Of a DNA stretch of 23,343 bases, positions 16,014-23,343 are shown piece after piece. Under the pieces are notes generated by a model. It was not told where the DNA came from. It was given only the letters and a program-made list of their open reading frames with translations, and did no database searches. Positions within the stretch are counted from its first letter, which is position 1. Every line of letters starts with the position of its first letter. Position numbers and translations under genes: made by a program. The stretch comes from Bacteroidales bacterium (GTDB lineage Bacteria; Bacteroidota; Bacteroidia; Bacteroidales; Muribaculaceae): positions 1 through 23,343 of the forward strand of contig SFOK01000017.1 in assembly GCA_004552395.1 (NCBI GenBank), read 5' to 3'.

Positions 16014-16115
16014 TCTCCGGTCGATAGCGCCGGATAATCTGAACCGGTGGCATCGCTCGGAATGAGCCATCTGTAATAAATTGACACTATTTAACAACAA
16101 CTACCGCGAGAGACC

Positions 16116-17075
16116 ATGGACCGTCCTCTTTTCGCACTTTTCGCCCGCGATTTCCGCCCCTCCGTTCTTCAGGAGATAGCGGCGCTTGTGAGGCTCCTCC
16201 TCCGCCACGGAGCCCGGCTCCAGTTCTGCCCCGAGCTTTACGATCTTCTCAGCGCGCCCGGCGCCCTCTCTGACAGCCCTGATGCGGACAGCATCCTCCC
16301 GGCCGACTGCTGCGAGAGAGCCGACCGGCCTTCGCCCCGGGCCAAAGCCATCGTGAGCATAGGCGGCGACGGCACATTCCTGCAGGCAGCGTGCTGGAAC
16401 GGCAGCCTCGGCATACCGATGGCCGGCCTCAACGGAGGTCATCTGGGCTACCTCACGTCGTGGCGGCTCGGCGAGTACGAAGCGTTCGCCCGGGCCATGC
16501 TCGAAGACGACTACGCCGTAGAGCACCGCGGCCTCATCGAGGTGGAGGCCGACGGGTTTTCTGAAGGCGAATGGCCTTATGCGCTCAACGAAGTGGCTCT
16601 GCTGAAGGAGAATACGGCATCCATGATCTCGGTCCAAACCCGCATCAACGCCGAATACCTCACCGACTACCTGGGCGACGGCCTGATTGTGGCCACACCC
16701 ACCGGATCGACGGGTTACAATCTCTCCGTTGGCGGCCCGATCCTGGAGCCTAACCTGCGCGCCTGGGTGCTCTCGCCCGTAGCCCCTCATTCGCTCAATA
16801 TGCGTCCGCTCGTGGTCGGTTCCGAGTCGGAGCTTACTCTTCAGGCCCGCAGCCGCAGCGGAAAGTTCCTGCTCTCGCTCGACGGCCGCAGCTTCAGCTT
16901 CCCCTCCGGCTCCACGCTGGCAGTGCGTCGCGCCCGCTTCACCATCCCGGTGATACGCAGCCGCGGCCTGAGTTTCTCCCGCCGAGTCCGCGAGAAACTC
17001 CTCTGGGGCATCTCTCCCGCCGACTCTCAGGCCTCCTCACCCGATCAGACCTCCTCACCCGACCGGGCCTTTTAA
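16116..17075 (+). CDS. nadK: NAD kinase with repeat-encoded C-terminal tail
   Basis: NadK phosphorylates NAD to NADP using ATP or polyphosphate in the cytoplasm. The 319-residue product carries the signature GGDGTFLQA (83-91, with catalytic Asp85), NGGHLGYL (106-113), ALNEVALLK (NE at 158-159), and the long glycine-rich block GDGLIVATPTGSTGYNLSVGGPI (about 187-209). The sugar-kinase fold ends near residue 298 (EKLLWGIS). The last 20 residues, SPADSQASSPDQTSSPDRAF, are a Ser/Pro/Asp tail encoded by an 18-bp tandem repeat that continues past the stop codon. It follows the CBS gene by 102 nt. Start ATG 16116 is preceded by GCGAGAGA. Confidence 0.96.
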   Translation: MDRPLFALFARDFRPSVLQEIAALVRLLLRHGARLQFCPELYDLLSAPGALSDSPDADSILPADCCERADRPSPRAKAIVSIGGDGTFLQAACWNGSLGIPMAGLNGGHLGYLTSWRLGEYEAFARAMLEDDYAVEHRGLIEVEADGFSEGEWPYALNEVALLKENTASMISVQTRINAEYLTDYLGDGLIVATPTGSTGYNLSVGGPILEPNLRAWVLSPVAPHSLNMRPLVVGSESELTLQARSRSGKFLLSLDGRSFSFPSGSTLAVRRARFTIPVIRSRGLSFSRRVREKLLWGISPADSQASSPDQTSSPDRAF

Positions 17076-17120
17076 GCCGATCAGGCCATTTCAGCCGACT
17101 CTTAAGCCCCGTCGGGCAGG
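17013..17120 (+). repeat. Degenerate 18-bp tandem repeat spanning the nadK stop codon
   Basis: Six units of 18 bp can be laid end to end at 17013, 17031, 17049, 17067, 17085 and 17103. Units two to five agree best, approximately GCCTYYTCAGCCGATCAG; units one and six are more decayed. The first three units and part of the fourth encode the SPD-rich tail of NadK; the stop codon (17073-17075) arises inside unit four, and the array runs on into the spacer. It is a candidate site for length variation by slippage. Confidence 0.7.
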
Positions 17121-17196
17121 CTCACCTCGCCAAGCCATCTCTCCGGATCTGCAAAACGTCTCATAAATATTCGAAACTGACCCCTGCAACAACGAA

Positions 17197-18600
17197 ATGA
17201 TAGTCAATTCGTTTGATTTTATCTGGATTTTTCCGCTGATATTTCTCTGCAACACAGCTATTCAGATGTGGCGCAAAGGGAGCTCCGGCAAAGCCGCCAA
17301 CCTGTTTCTGCTCAGTGTGTCGTACCTGCTGTTCTGGTACTACAACAAGACCATGACGCTGGTTTTGCTCGGCGTCTCGCTCGTGACATGGCTAGGCGCG
17401 TTGGCCGTCAGGCGCTACGGGCGTAAAGCCTCACTGACTCTGACCGTGGTGCTCCTTGCGCTTCTGCCGCTATTGGCACTTAAATATTACCCTTTCATCA
17501 ACACCAACTTGGGAGCCCTTTTCGGTGCCGAAAAAGGAGCCGGGGCCCTTCCCGGACTAAATCTCGCTATCCCGCTGGGTATCAGCTTCTTCACGCTTCA
17601 GGCCATAGGCTACTATATCGATGTGGTGAAAGGGCGCGTAGAACCGGAGAAGAATTTAGGTGATTACCTGCTCTTTGTGGCTTTCTTCCCGCAGATCGCT
17701 TCGGGTCCCATCAGTAAAGCCTCCGACCTGCTGCCGCAGATCAAGAAGCGCCGCGAATTCGACGCCGCCAACGCCACGCAAGGACTCAAATGGCTGCTCT
17801 GGGGTATGTTCCTCAAGGTCGTGGTGGCCGACAACATAGGCCTTGCCATCAGGGGCCCGCTCGCCCAAAGCCACCTCTACACGCAGCCCACGCTGATCGG
17901 GTCAGTCTTCCTCTACTCCATACAGATCTACGGCGACTTCGCCGGCTATTCGTTTATGGCTGTGGGGATTGGCCTTCTGCTCGGCTTCGAGCTGATCAAC
18001 AATTTCCACCGGCCCTATCTGGCCGCCTCCGTCACCGAATTCTGGCACCGGTGGCACCGCTCGCTGTCGATATGGCTTAAGGATCATATCTACATCCCGC
18101 TCGGCGGCAGCCGCTGCAGCAAATTCCGCAACTCAGTCAACATCTTCGTGACCTTTCTGGTGAGCGGCCTCTGGCACGGCGCCAACTGGAACTTCGTGCT
18201 CTGGGGAGGTATCCACGGCACGGCGCAGGTGGCCGAGAAACGCCTCGGACTGCAGGACGCGAGCGGCAGCCGCGCGGCTGTGAGAGCGTTCCGTATCGTG
18301 CTGACCTACTGCATAGTGACCCTGGCGTGGCTCTTCTTCCTGCAGCCCACGATCCCGGCGGCCTGGTCCACACTGACCCACATATTCAGCCCCACAGGCA
18401 AGAACACTGCAGACCTCACCTTCGCGCTGATACTGGCCGGTGTGGTGATAGCCAAAGACCTTATCGACGAGTACGCGCCGCGCTTCCGGCCCATGCATTC
18501 TCCCTACGTGGCGGTGAGGTGGGTGAGTTATTCGGCCCTCATGTTCATGATAATGGTATTCGCCGTCTACGGTGAGAAATTCATTTACGCCGGTTTCTGA
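17197..18600 (+). CDS. MBOAT-family O-acyltransferase (AlgI/DltB-like)
   Basis: This polytopic inner-membrane enzyme of 467 residues should move an acyl (usually acetyl) group across the membrane to an extracytoplasmic polysaccharide or lipid. Diagnostic parts: KYYPF (about 96-100), FFPQIASGPI (163-172), EFWHRWHRSLSIWLKDHIYIPLGG (281-304, His284 and His287) and SGLWHGANWNFVLWGGIHG (323-341, with the family-invariant His327). Several hydrophobic segments on both sides fit 10-12 membrane passes. A gene for an SGNH/DltD-like protein begins 9 nt downstream, the usual two-component arrangement. The acceptor cannot be told from sequence; cell-surface glycan is most likely. Confidence 0.93.
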   Translation: MIVNSFDFIWIFPLIFLCNTAIQMWRKGSSGKAANLFLLSVSYLLFWYYNKTMTLVLLGVSLVTWLGALAVRRYGRKASLTLTVVLLALLPLLALKYYPFINTNLGALFGAEKGAGALPGLNLAIPLGISFFTLQAIGYYIDVVKGRVEPEKNLGDYLLFVAFFPQIASGPISKASDLLPQIKKRREFDAANATQGLKWLLWGMFLKVVVADNIGLAIRGPLAQSHLYTQPTLIGSVFLYSIQIYGDFAGYSFMAVGIGLLLGFELINNFHRPYLAASVTEFWHRWHRSLSIWLKDHIYIPLGGSRCSKFRNSVNIFVTFLVSGLWHGANWNFVLWGGIHGTAQVAEKRLGLQDASGSRAAVRAFRIVLTYCIVTLAWLFFLQPTIPAAWSTLTHIFSPTGKNTADLTFALILAGVVIAKDLIDEYAPRFRPMHSPYVAVRWVSYSALMFMIMVFAVYGEKFIYAGF

Positions 18601-18609
18601 TCCGAGAGC

Positions 18610-19527
18610 ATGGAAGGAGCAAAAGAGAATAGAGCGATGAGAAGATTCTTTATCAAGCTGCTGATATTCACGGCGATAATAGTCGGCATCGACGTCGGCT
18701 ACGGCCTTTACTGCGACCACATCCGGCGTGGCGTGCAGTCCGGCATGACCCGGCTCGACTACATAGCCGCCTACGAGACCCGCGCCGACGTGCTGGTCTT
18801 CGGCTCGAGCCGCGCACGGCGCCATTACGACACCCGCATCCTGCGCGACTCGCTGGGGATGAGCTGCTTCAACTGCGGCTACAACAGCATGGGAATCGGC
18901 TTCTTCAAATTCCGCCTCAAGCAGATTCTGGACCGCTACACACCGAAGCTGATCATCTACGACATCACGCCGATGTACGACCTCATGGTAAGTGACGCCC
19001 GCAAGGTCAACAACCTGAGGATGAAGCCCTATTTCTTCGACGACACGGCCTACGCCATGGTGCGTCGCAACGACTTCAAGGAGTGGATCAAGTACCATTC
19101 GGCCACCTATCGTTATCACGATGCCATAAAGGATTACAAGGCCGACAGCCGCAGCAAGGAAACGTTTTACGACGGCTACGCGCCGCTGAACGGCACACAG
19201 AAGATCGAAGTGAAGCGCCACGCAGGCATGACGCCCGATCCGGCCAAGGCGCGTCTTCTCGAGGAGCTGATGAGTGTCTGCCTCCAGCGCGGCGTCAAGT
19301 TAGTGTTCGTGCTCTCGCCCTATTACTGCAACGATATGGCCGACCCCGCCGACGATCTGCGCAAGCTGAGCGCCCGCTACGGTGTGCCGGTCATAGACCA
19401 TTTCTGCGACAGCAGATTCATCAGCGACAGCACACTCTATTGGGACGCCGCCCACATGAATTCGGAAGGCGCCGCGCGCTTCACCCGCTGCATCATATCC
19501 GAAATCAAGGCCTCTGTCCGGCTCTGA
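18610..19527 (+). CDS. SGNH/DltD-like membrane-anchored partner of the MBOAT protein
   Basis: Numbered from ATG 18610, the product has 305 residues. ATG 18637, after GAGAATAGAGCG, gives 296 residues and starts directly at the basic segment MRRFFIKLL before a membrane helix, and is equally or more likely. After the anchor (about 13-30) the periplasmic part shows a SGNH-hydrolase layout: VLVFGSSRARRH (nucleophile Ser66 or 67), NCGYNSMGIG, and DAAHMNSEG (Asp279, His282) near the end. These three pieces form the expected Ser-Asp-His set. Proteins of this kind accept the acyl group exported by the MBOAT protein and place it on the acceptor, or trim it. The gene follows the MBOAT gene by 9 nt and ends about 160 nt before the tyrS stop codon. 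Confidence 0.82.
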   Translation: MEGAKENRAMRRFFIKLLIFTAIIVGIDVGYGLYCDHIRRGVQSGMTRLDYIAAYETRADVLVFGSSRARRHYDTRILRDSLGMSCFNCGYNSMGIGFFKFRLKQILDRYTPKLIIYDITPMYDLMVSDARKVNNLRMKPYFFDDTAYAMVRRNDFKEWIKYHSATYRYHDAIKDYKADSRSKETFYDGYAPLNGTQKIEVKRHAGMTPDPAKARLLEELMSVCLQRGVKLVFVLSPYYCNDMADPADDLRKLSARYGVPVIDHFCDSRFISDSTLYWDAAHMNSEGAARFTRCIISEIKASVRL

Positions 19528-19581
19528 AAAACGCTGAGTCCCTGAGCGGAGACGCCACGACTTATAGGCAAGAAAAAAGAG

Positions 19582-19608
19582 AAAGGCACGGAAAAACTCC
19601 GCGCCTTT
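19582..19608 (-). terminator. Intrinsic terminator of tyrS (between convergent genes)
   Basis: AAAGGC-A-CGGA / TCCG-C-GCCTTT form a 10-bp stem with one mismatch and a 5-nt loop. On the minus strand it is followed by TCTCTTTTTTCTTG, a typical T tract, about 80 nt after the tyrS stop. On the plus strand the tract is missing, so it works best for tyrS, though it may also stop read-through from the SGNH gene. Confidence 0.75.
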
Positions 19609-19690
19609 GCTGTATATGTCTGAAAAATCAGTCGTATCGTGCTACTAAGATCGCTCCGGATTCCATAAGAATCGCCCGGCGACCGGGATT

Positions 19691-20983
19691 TTACTCGGCG
19701 GTGAGCAGGTAGTAATTCTTCTTGCCGCGCTGCAGCAGCAGGTACTTGCCGTCGAGAAGGTCAGCCTCGGTAACCGTGCCGTTCGGATCGGTGAATTTCT
19801 CCTTGTTGAGCGACACACCGTTGCCCTGCACCATCTTGCGGGCCTCCCCCTTGGAGGGGAACACGGCTGTCTTCACGGCCAGCAGGTCGAGGATAGGCAC
19901 ACCGGCCTTGAGGTCCTCGCGGCTGATGGTGAAGCGGGGCACACCCTCGAAGATGTCGAGCAGCGTACGCTCGTCGATGGCGCGGAGCTGATCCGCGGCC
20001 TTGTTGGAGAAGAGGATCTGGCTTGCCTCTACGGCAGCGTTGTAGTCGGCCTCGCTGTGGACCATGCAGGTGAGCTCCTTGGCCAGACGCTTCTGCATGG
20101 GGCGCTGTCCGGGATCCTTGGCATGCTCCTCCACCAGGGCGGCTATCTCCTCCTGAGTGAGGAAAGTGAAGATCTTCAGATACTTCTCGGCCTCCTCGTC
20201 GCTGACATTGAGCCAGAACTGATAGAATTTGTAGGGACTTGTGCGCTTGGGATCGAGCCATACGTTGCCTCCTTCGGTCTTGCCGAACTTGGTGCCGTCG
20301 GGCTTGGTGATCAGCGGGCAGGTGAGGGCGAACGCCTCGCCGCCGACCTTACGGCGTATAAGCTCCGTGCCGGTGGTGATGTTGCCCCACTGGTCCGAGC
20401 CGCCCAGCTGCAGCTTGCAGCCCTTCTCGGTGTAGAGATGCAGGAAGTCGAAGCCCTGCAGCAGCTGATATGTGAACTCGGTGAACGAGAGGCCGTCGCG
20501 TGCCTCGCCGTTGAGGCGCTTCTGCACCGACTCCTTGGCCATCATGTAGTTCACGGTGATATGTTTGCCGATTTCGCGGGCGAAGTCCAGGAAAGTCACA
20601 TCCTTGGTCCAGTCGTAATTGTTGACCATCTCGGCGCGGTTCGGTACGTCGCTCTCGAAGTCGAGGAACTTGGCGAGCTGAGCCTTGATAGCCTCCTGGT
20701 TATGGCGCAGAGTCTTCTCGTCGAGAAGGTTGCGCTCCTGCGATTTGCCCGAGGGGTCGCCGATCATGCCGGTGGCGCCGCCCACGAGAGCGAGCGGTTT
20801 GTGGCCGCAGCGCTGGAAGTGGCGCAGGATCATCACGCCGCAGAGGTGGCCTATATGCAGGGAATCGGCTGTGGGGTCAATGCCTAAGTAAGCCGTCACC
20901 ATACCTTCGGAGAGGAGTTCTTCGGTGCCGGGCATCATGGTGTGGATCATGCCACGCCATTTGAGTTCGTTTACAAAATTCAT
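19691..20983 (-). CDS. tyrS: Tyrosyl-tRNA synthetase
   Basis: TyrS charges tRNA-Tyr. The 430-residue product is the normal bacterial length. The class I signatures are DPTADSLHIGH (HIGH at 43-46), GDPSGKSQER (76-84), the tyrosine/adenylate pocket with LQLGGSDQWGNIT (191-203), and KFGKTEGG (232-239), the KMSKS equivalent of the TyrZ-like class. The C-terminal S4 RNA-binding domain follows (about 355-425, GVPILDLLAVK...EARKMVQGNGVSLN). Start ATG 20983 lies 37 nt after the stop codon of the M28-type gene. The gap contains TATATTTA, close to but not matching the -7 consensus, so it may be co-transcribed with that gene or have a weak promoter. Confidence 0.97.
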   Translation of the reverse strand: MNFVNELKWRGMIHTMMPGTEELLSEGMVTAYLGIDPTADSLHIGHLCGVMILRHFQRCGHKPLALVGGATGMIGDPSGKSQERNLLDEKTLRHNQEAIKAQLAKFLDFESDVPNRAEMVNNYDWTKDVTFLDFAREIGKHITVNYMMAKESVQKRLNGEARDGLSFTEFTYQLLQGFDFLHLYTEKGCKLQLGGSDQWGNITTGTELIRRKVGGEAFALTCPLITKPDGTKFGKTEGGNVWLDPKRTSPYKFYQFWLNVSDEEAEKYLKIFTFLTQEEIAALVEEHAKDPGQRPMQKRLAKELTCMVHSEADYNAAVEASQILFSNKAADQLRAIDERTLLDIFEGVPRFTISREDLKAGVPILDLLAVKTAVFPSKGEARKMVQGNGVSLNKEKFTDPNGTVTEADLLDGKYLLLQRGKKNYYLLTAE

Positions 20984-21020
20984 ATATTTGTGCGGTTATT
21001 ATGCTTGTAAATATAGGAGA

Positions 21021-21998
21021 TCATTTCTGCGAATAGAGCCACTCGGTGACTACTCGTCCCACGGCGCCGAGTGTCTCGGCCGATATGCCGCTCATGTCGT
21101 CAGCCAAAGTGTGCCAGCGCGGGTTGAACCCGGTGTCGGGACAATACTCTATGATGTCGATAGCCTGCAGACCGGCGTTCTGGAACTCGCGGTGATCGTC
21201 GGTAATCATGCCGCCGATCTCGTTGGTGAAGCGGGCGCTTTCGCCCACACGCTCAGCAGCCGCCCAGACACTGTTGAGCAGCCCCGGAGCGTAGTAAGCG
21301 CTGAACTGTTCGCGGGCGAAGCGGGCATCCTTGCCGCCCACCATGTCGAGAAGCACCACAGCCTCAGGCGCATAGCCCTCCACAGGAGGGTTCTCCACGA
21401 AATGACGCGCGCCCAGAGCCCATGAGAGATCGTCGCCGTCGGTGCCGTAATCTTCAGCGTCGACAAAGAGAATGTCCACACCCACAGCAGGCTGTTTCTG
21501 CTGCAGCAACCGCGCCATCTCCAGGAGCACGCCTACGCCGCTGGCGCCGTCGTTGGCTCCCGGCACAGGCTTAGTGTGGTTTGCAGGGTCAGGGTCGTTG
21601 TCGGCCCAGGGGCGCGAGTCCCAGTGAGCCAGCAGGAGCACTCGCCGCGGGTTCTCCGGCGCGAAACGTCCGAAGATATTGCGGGCATGAAGCACCGTGC
21701 CGTCGAAAGCCTTCAGGTCGGCCTCCTGCACAGTGGTTTCCGCACCGCGCCCACGGAGCTGCGAAGCGAGCCACTGCGCCGTGCGTGTGTGGGCCTCGGA
21801 GCCGGGCACACGCGGACCGTAAGCAACCTGACGTTCCACGAAACTGTAGGCGCTGTCGGCCGAGAAAGCCGGAGCGTCGGCAAGCGGAGCCGGGCTGTCG
21901 GCCGCGGCCTGCGCCGTTGCGGAGTCTTTGTCGCTTTTCGAGCCGCAGGCGCCGAGAAGCGCCAGAGCGGCCAATGATATGCTTAACAGCTTTTTCAC
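21021..21998 (-). CDS. M28-family lipoprotein, glutaminyl-cyclase-like hydrolase
   Basis: From GTG 21998 the 325-residue product begins with VKKLLSISLAALALLGAC, a lipoprotein signal with Cys18 as lipidation site, then a low-complexity linker to about residue 40. The zinc-hydrolase domain shows HWD (His125, Asp127), GANDGASG (Asp150), FVDAEDYG (Glu182 catalytic, Asp183 ligand) and PRWHTLADD (His296). The HWDSRPWADND and WHT motifs resemble glutaminyl-peptide cyclotransferases more than simple aminopeptidases, so it may cyclise N-terminal glutamine of exported proteins; hydrolysis of peptides is the alternative. The frame is open to 22103 but the promoter elements (22005-22036) lie inside that extension, which supports GTG 21998. 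It sits between pckA and tyrS on the same strand. Confidence 0.86.
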   Translation of the reverse strand: MKKLLSISLAALALLGACGSKSDKDSATAQAAADSPAPLADAPAFSADSAYSFVERQVAYGPRVPGSEAHTRTAQWLASQLRGRGAETTVQEADLKAFDGTVLHARNIFGRFAPENPRRVLLLAHWDSRPWADNDPDPANHTKPVPGANDGASGVGVLLEMARLLQQKQPAVGVDILFVDAEDYGTDGDDLSWALGARHFVENPPVEGYAPEAVVLLDMVGGKDARFAREQFSAYYAPGLLNSVWAAAERVGESARFTNEIGGMITDDHREFQNAGLQAIDIIEYCPDTGFNPRWHTLADDMSGISAETLGAVGRVVTEWLYSQK

Positions 21999-22004
21999 AA
22001 GATG

Positions 22005-22036
22005 CAAAATTACTAATTTCCTGCCAAACGGCCAAA
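22005..22036 (-). promoter_or_regulatory. Bacteroidota-type promoter immediately before the M28-type gene
   Basis: On the minus strand TTTG (22036-22033) is followed after 20 nt by TAATTTTG (22012-22005), an exact match to TTTG-N19-21-TAnnTTTG. The expected transcription start is close to 22000, only a few bases before the GTG at 21998, which would make the message leaderless or nearly so. The elements fit the consensus without gaps. Confidence 0.7.
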
Positions 22037-22083
22037 TACCCCTGAATTCCGCGAAATTCCGCAAATCCCCGGCCGCCAAAATT

Positions 22084-22119
22084 ACATAAATCACATAAGC
22101 CACATAAGTTACATCAATT
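22084..22119. repeat. Four imperfect 9-bp tandem repeats
   Basis: Units ACATAAATC, ACATAAGCC, ACATAAGTT and ACATCAATT lie head to tail in the spacer between the pckA terminator and the promoter of the M28-type gene. Function unknown. A second pair of near repeats (AATTCCGC at 22045-22060) lies next to it. Confidence 0.6.
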
Positions 22120-22135
22120 CCACCCTCCCCGCCTC

Positions 22136-22179
22136 AAAAAAACATCGCAGCCACCCTGCGTAAAAGCGGGGCGGCTGCG
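22136..22179 (-). terminator. Intrinsic terminator of pckA
   Basis: On the minus strand CGCAGCC (22179-22173) pairs with GGCTGCG (22152-22146), extended inward by imperfect GC pairs, and is followed by ATGTTTTTTT (down to 22136). It lies about 70 nt after the pckA stop and cleanly separates pckA from the M28-type gene. Confidence 0.82.
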
Positions 22180-22249
22180 AAATGTATTGTTGCTTCAGGC
22201 CGCGGGGCCTCGGAGAGGCAGCCCGAAGGCCCGAAAGGGGTCGGTTCGA

Positions 22250-23343
22250 TTAGAGCTTGGGACCTGCGGCTGCGAGCTCCTTGCCTGCCTTATTGCCCTC
22301 GAACTTCTTGAAGTTCTGGATGAACATCTCGGCGAGTTTCTTGGCTTTCTCTTCCCACTCCTTGGGATCGGCGTATGTGTCGCGCGGATCGAGGATCTTG
22401 GGATCAACACCGGGAAGCTCTGTGGGGACCACAAAGTCGAAGTAGGGGATCACCTTTGTGGGAGCCTTCAGGATCGAGCCGTCCAGGATATCGTCGATGA
22501 TACCGCGTGTGTCGCGGATAGAGATACGCTTGCCTGTGCCGTTCCAGCCGGTGTTCACCAGGTAAGCCTTGGCGCCTGATTTCACCATCTTCTTCTCAAG
22601 CTCCTCGGCATATTTCACGGGGTGGAGCGAAAGGAAGGCTGCGCCGAAGCAAGCCGAGAATGTGGGAGTAGGCTCTGTGATGCCGCGCTCTGTGCCGGCG
22701 AGCTTGGCGGTGAAGCCGCTCAGGAAGTAATACTTGGCCTGCTCGTTGCTCAGGATCGATACGGGAGGAAGCACACCGAAGGCGTCGGCTGAAAGGAAGA
22801 TAACCTGATCAGCGGCCGGGCCTTTGGAGACGGGCTTCACAATGTTCTCTATGTGATAGATCGGGTAGCTGACACGTGTGTTCTCTGTCACACTCTTGTC
22901 GGCGAAGTCGATGTGACCCTCGGAGTCTACAGTCACGTTCTCGAGCAGAGCGTCGCGCTTGATGGCGTTGTAGATGTCGGGCTCCGACTCCTTGTCCAGG
23001 TTGATCACCTTGGCGTAGCAGCCGCCCTCGTAGTTGAACACACCCTCGTCGTCCCAGCCGTGCTCGTCGTCGCCGATGAGTTTGCGCTTCGGATCGGTGG
23101 AAAGGGTTGTCTTACCTGTACCGGAGAGACCGAAGAAGATAGCTGTCGAAGTCTCCTCCTGGTTGGTGTTGGCCGAGCAGTGCATCGAAGCGATGCCGCG
23201 CAGGGGGTTGAAGTAGTTCATCATCGAGAAGATGCCCTTCTTCATTTCGCCGCCGTACCATGTGTTGAGGATCACCTGCTCCTTCTCTGTGATGTTGAAG
23301 GCAACCACTGTCTCGGAGTGGAGGCCGAGCTCCTTGTAATCCT
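22250..23343 (-). CDS. pckA: Phosphoenolpyruvate carboxykinase (ATP), C-terminal two-thirds
   Basis: PckA converts oxaloacetate and ATP to phosphoenolpyruvate, CO2 and ADP. In gut Bacteroidota it commonly works in the reverse, CO2-fixing direction toward succinate, as known for related species. The frame is open to the window end; about 364 of an expected 535 residues are present, starting DYKELGLHSETVVAFNITE. Visible motifs: GLSGTGKTTLS (P-loop), DDEHGWDDEGVFNYEGGCYAK (metal and substrate binding), ENTRVSYPI (substrate Arg), and GWNGTGKRISI. These identify the ATP-dependent form. The stop is followed by a strong terminator. Its promoter and N-terminus lie outside the window. Confidence 0.97.
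   Translation of the reverse strand, partial: DYKELGLHSETVVAFNITEKEQVILNTWYGGEMKKGIFSMMNYFNPLRGIASMHCSANTNQEETSTAIFFGLSGTGKTTLSTDPKRKLIGDDEHGWDDEGVFNYEGGCYAKVINLDKESEPDIYNAIKRDALLENVTVDSEGHIDFADKSVTENTRVSYPIYHIENIVKPVSKGPAADQVIFLSADAFGVLPPVSILSNEQAKYYFLSGFTAKLAGTERGITEPTPTFSACFGAAFLSLHPVKYAEELEKKMVKSGAKAYLVNTGWNGTGKRISIRDTRGIIDDILDGSILKAPTKVIPYFDFVVPTELPGVDPKILDPRDTYADPKEWEEKAKKLAEMFIQNFKKFEGNKAGKELAAAGPKL

Noticed and set aside
18133..19221. Long open frame (362 codons) on the minus strand across the MBOAT and SGNH genes
   Set aside because: It covers two genes with clear family motifs on the plus strand and crosses their boundary; composition is typical of antisense frames.
22000..22103. 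Extended N-terminus for the M28-type protein from 22103
   Set aside because: It includes 9-bp tandem repeats and a consensus promoter and would bury the lipoprotein signal peptide.
1..23343. tRNA genes, riboswitches, CRISPR arrays, IS elements or prophage genes
   Set aside because: The spacers are short and were read on both strands; none showed tRNA arms, regular repeat-spacer units, transposase motifs or flanking inverted repeats.

Overview
The window is a 23.3 kb piece of a moderately GC-rich Bacteroidota chromosome, most likely order Bacteroidales. The family is inferred; a Muribaculaceae-like gut commensal would fit. The evidence is the gene families and their order: the GldE C-terminus next to a phosphopantetheinyl transferase, a DcaP-type porin remnant, and pdxJ-exbB-exbD-tonB-sigma54 activator-lptE-TPR-secG on one strand, diverging from a CBS protein and NAD kinase. 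Bacteroidota-type promoters (TTTG/TTG, 20-21 nt spacer, TAnnTTTG) precede several genes. Most genes are housekeeping or envelope functions. I see no tRNA, rRNA, CRISPR array, intact mobile element or phage gene.

Layout. 1-1034 (+): end of a GldE/CorC-type CBS protein overlapping or abutting a 4'-phosphopantetheinyl transferase. 1113-1479 (-): broken C-terminus of a beta-barrel porin. 1527-8711 (-): spoT/rel bifunctional alarmone enzyme, then a PgpH-like 7TM-HD phosphodiesterase, then a PMCA-type Ca2+ ATPase. 8712-9213: 0.5 kb spacer with a promoter, short decayed repeats and a terminator. 9214-15250 (-), read from right to left: pdxJ, exbB, exbD, tonB, a sigma-54 activator without a receiver domain, lptE, a TPR-like Bacteroidota protein and secG. 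15251-15464: divergent regulatory spacer. 15465-17075 (+): CBS-domain protein and NAD kinase. 17197-19527 (+): MBOAT O-acyltransferase and SGNH/DltD-like partner. 19691-23343 (-): pckA (5' part outside the window), a lipoprotein M28/glutaminyl-cyclase-like hydrolase, and tyrS.

How the genes fit together. The left minus-strand block places (p)ppGpp turnover beside a probable cyclic-di-AMP phosphodiesterase and an ion pump, a plausible stress and ion-homeostasis unit. The central block is an envelope unit: proton-driven energisation of TonB-dependent transport, LPS export lipoprotein, Sec translocon subunit and a regulator of the sigma-54 class. A near-consensus sigma-54 promoter lies in front of the CBS-nadK pair, close to this regulator.

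Nothing here is clearly an undescribed defence or mobile system. The points most worth checking are the putative sigma-54 site upstream of CBS-nadK, a probably leaderless GTG-started lipoprotein gene, an 18-bp degenerate tandem repeat that carries the nadK stop codon, the porin remnant, the non-ATG start of the TPR-like gene, and a general habit of short decayed direct repeats in intergenic DNA.
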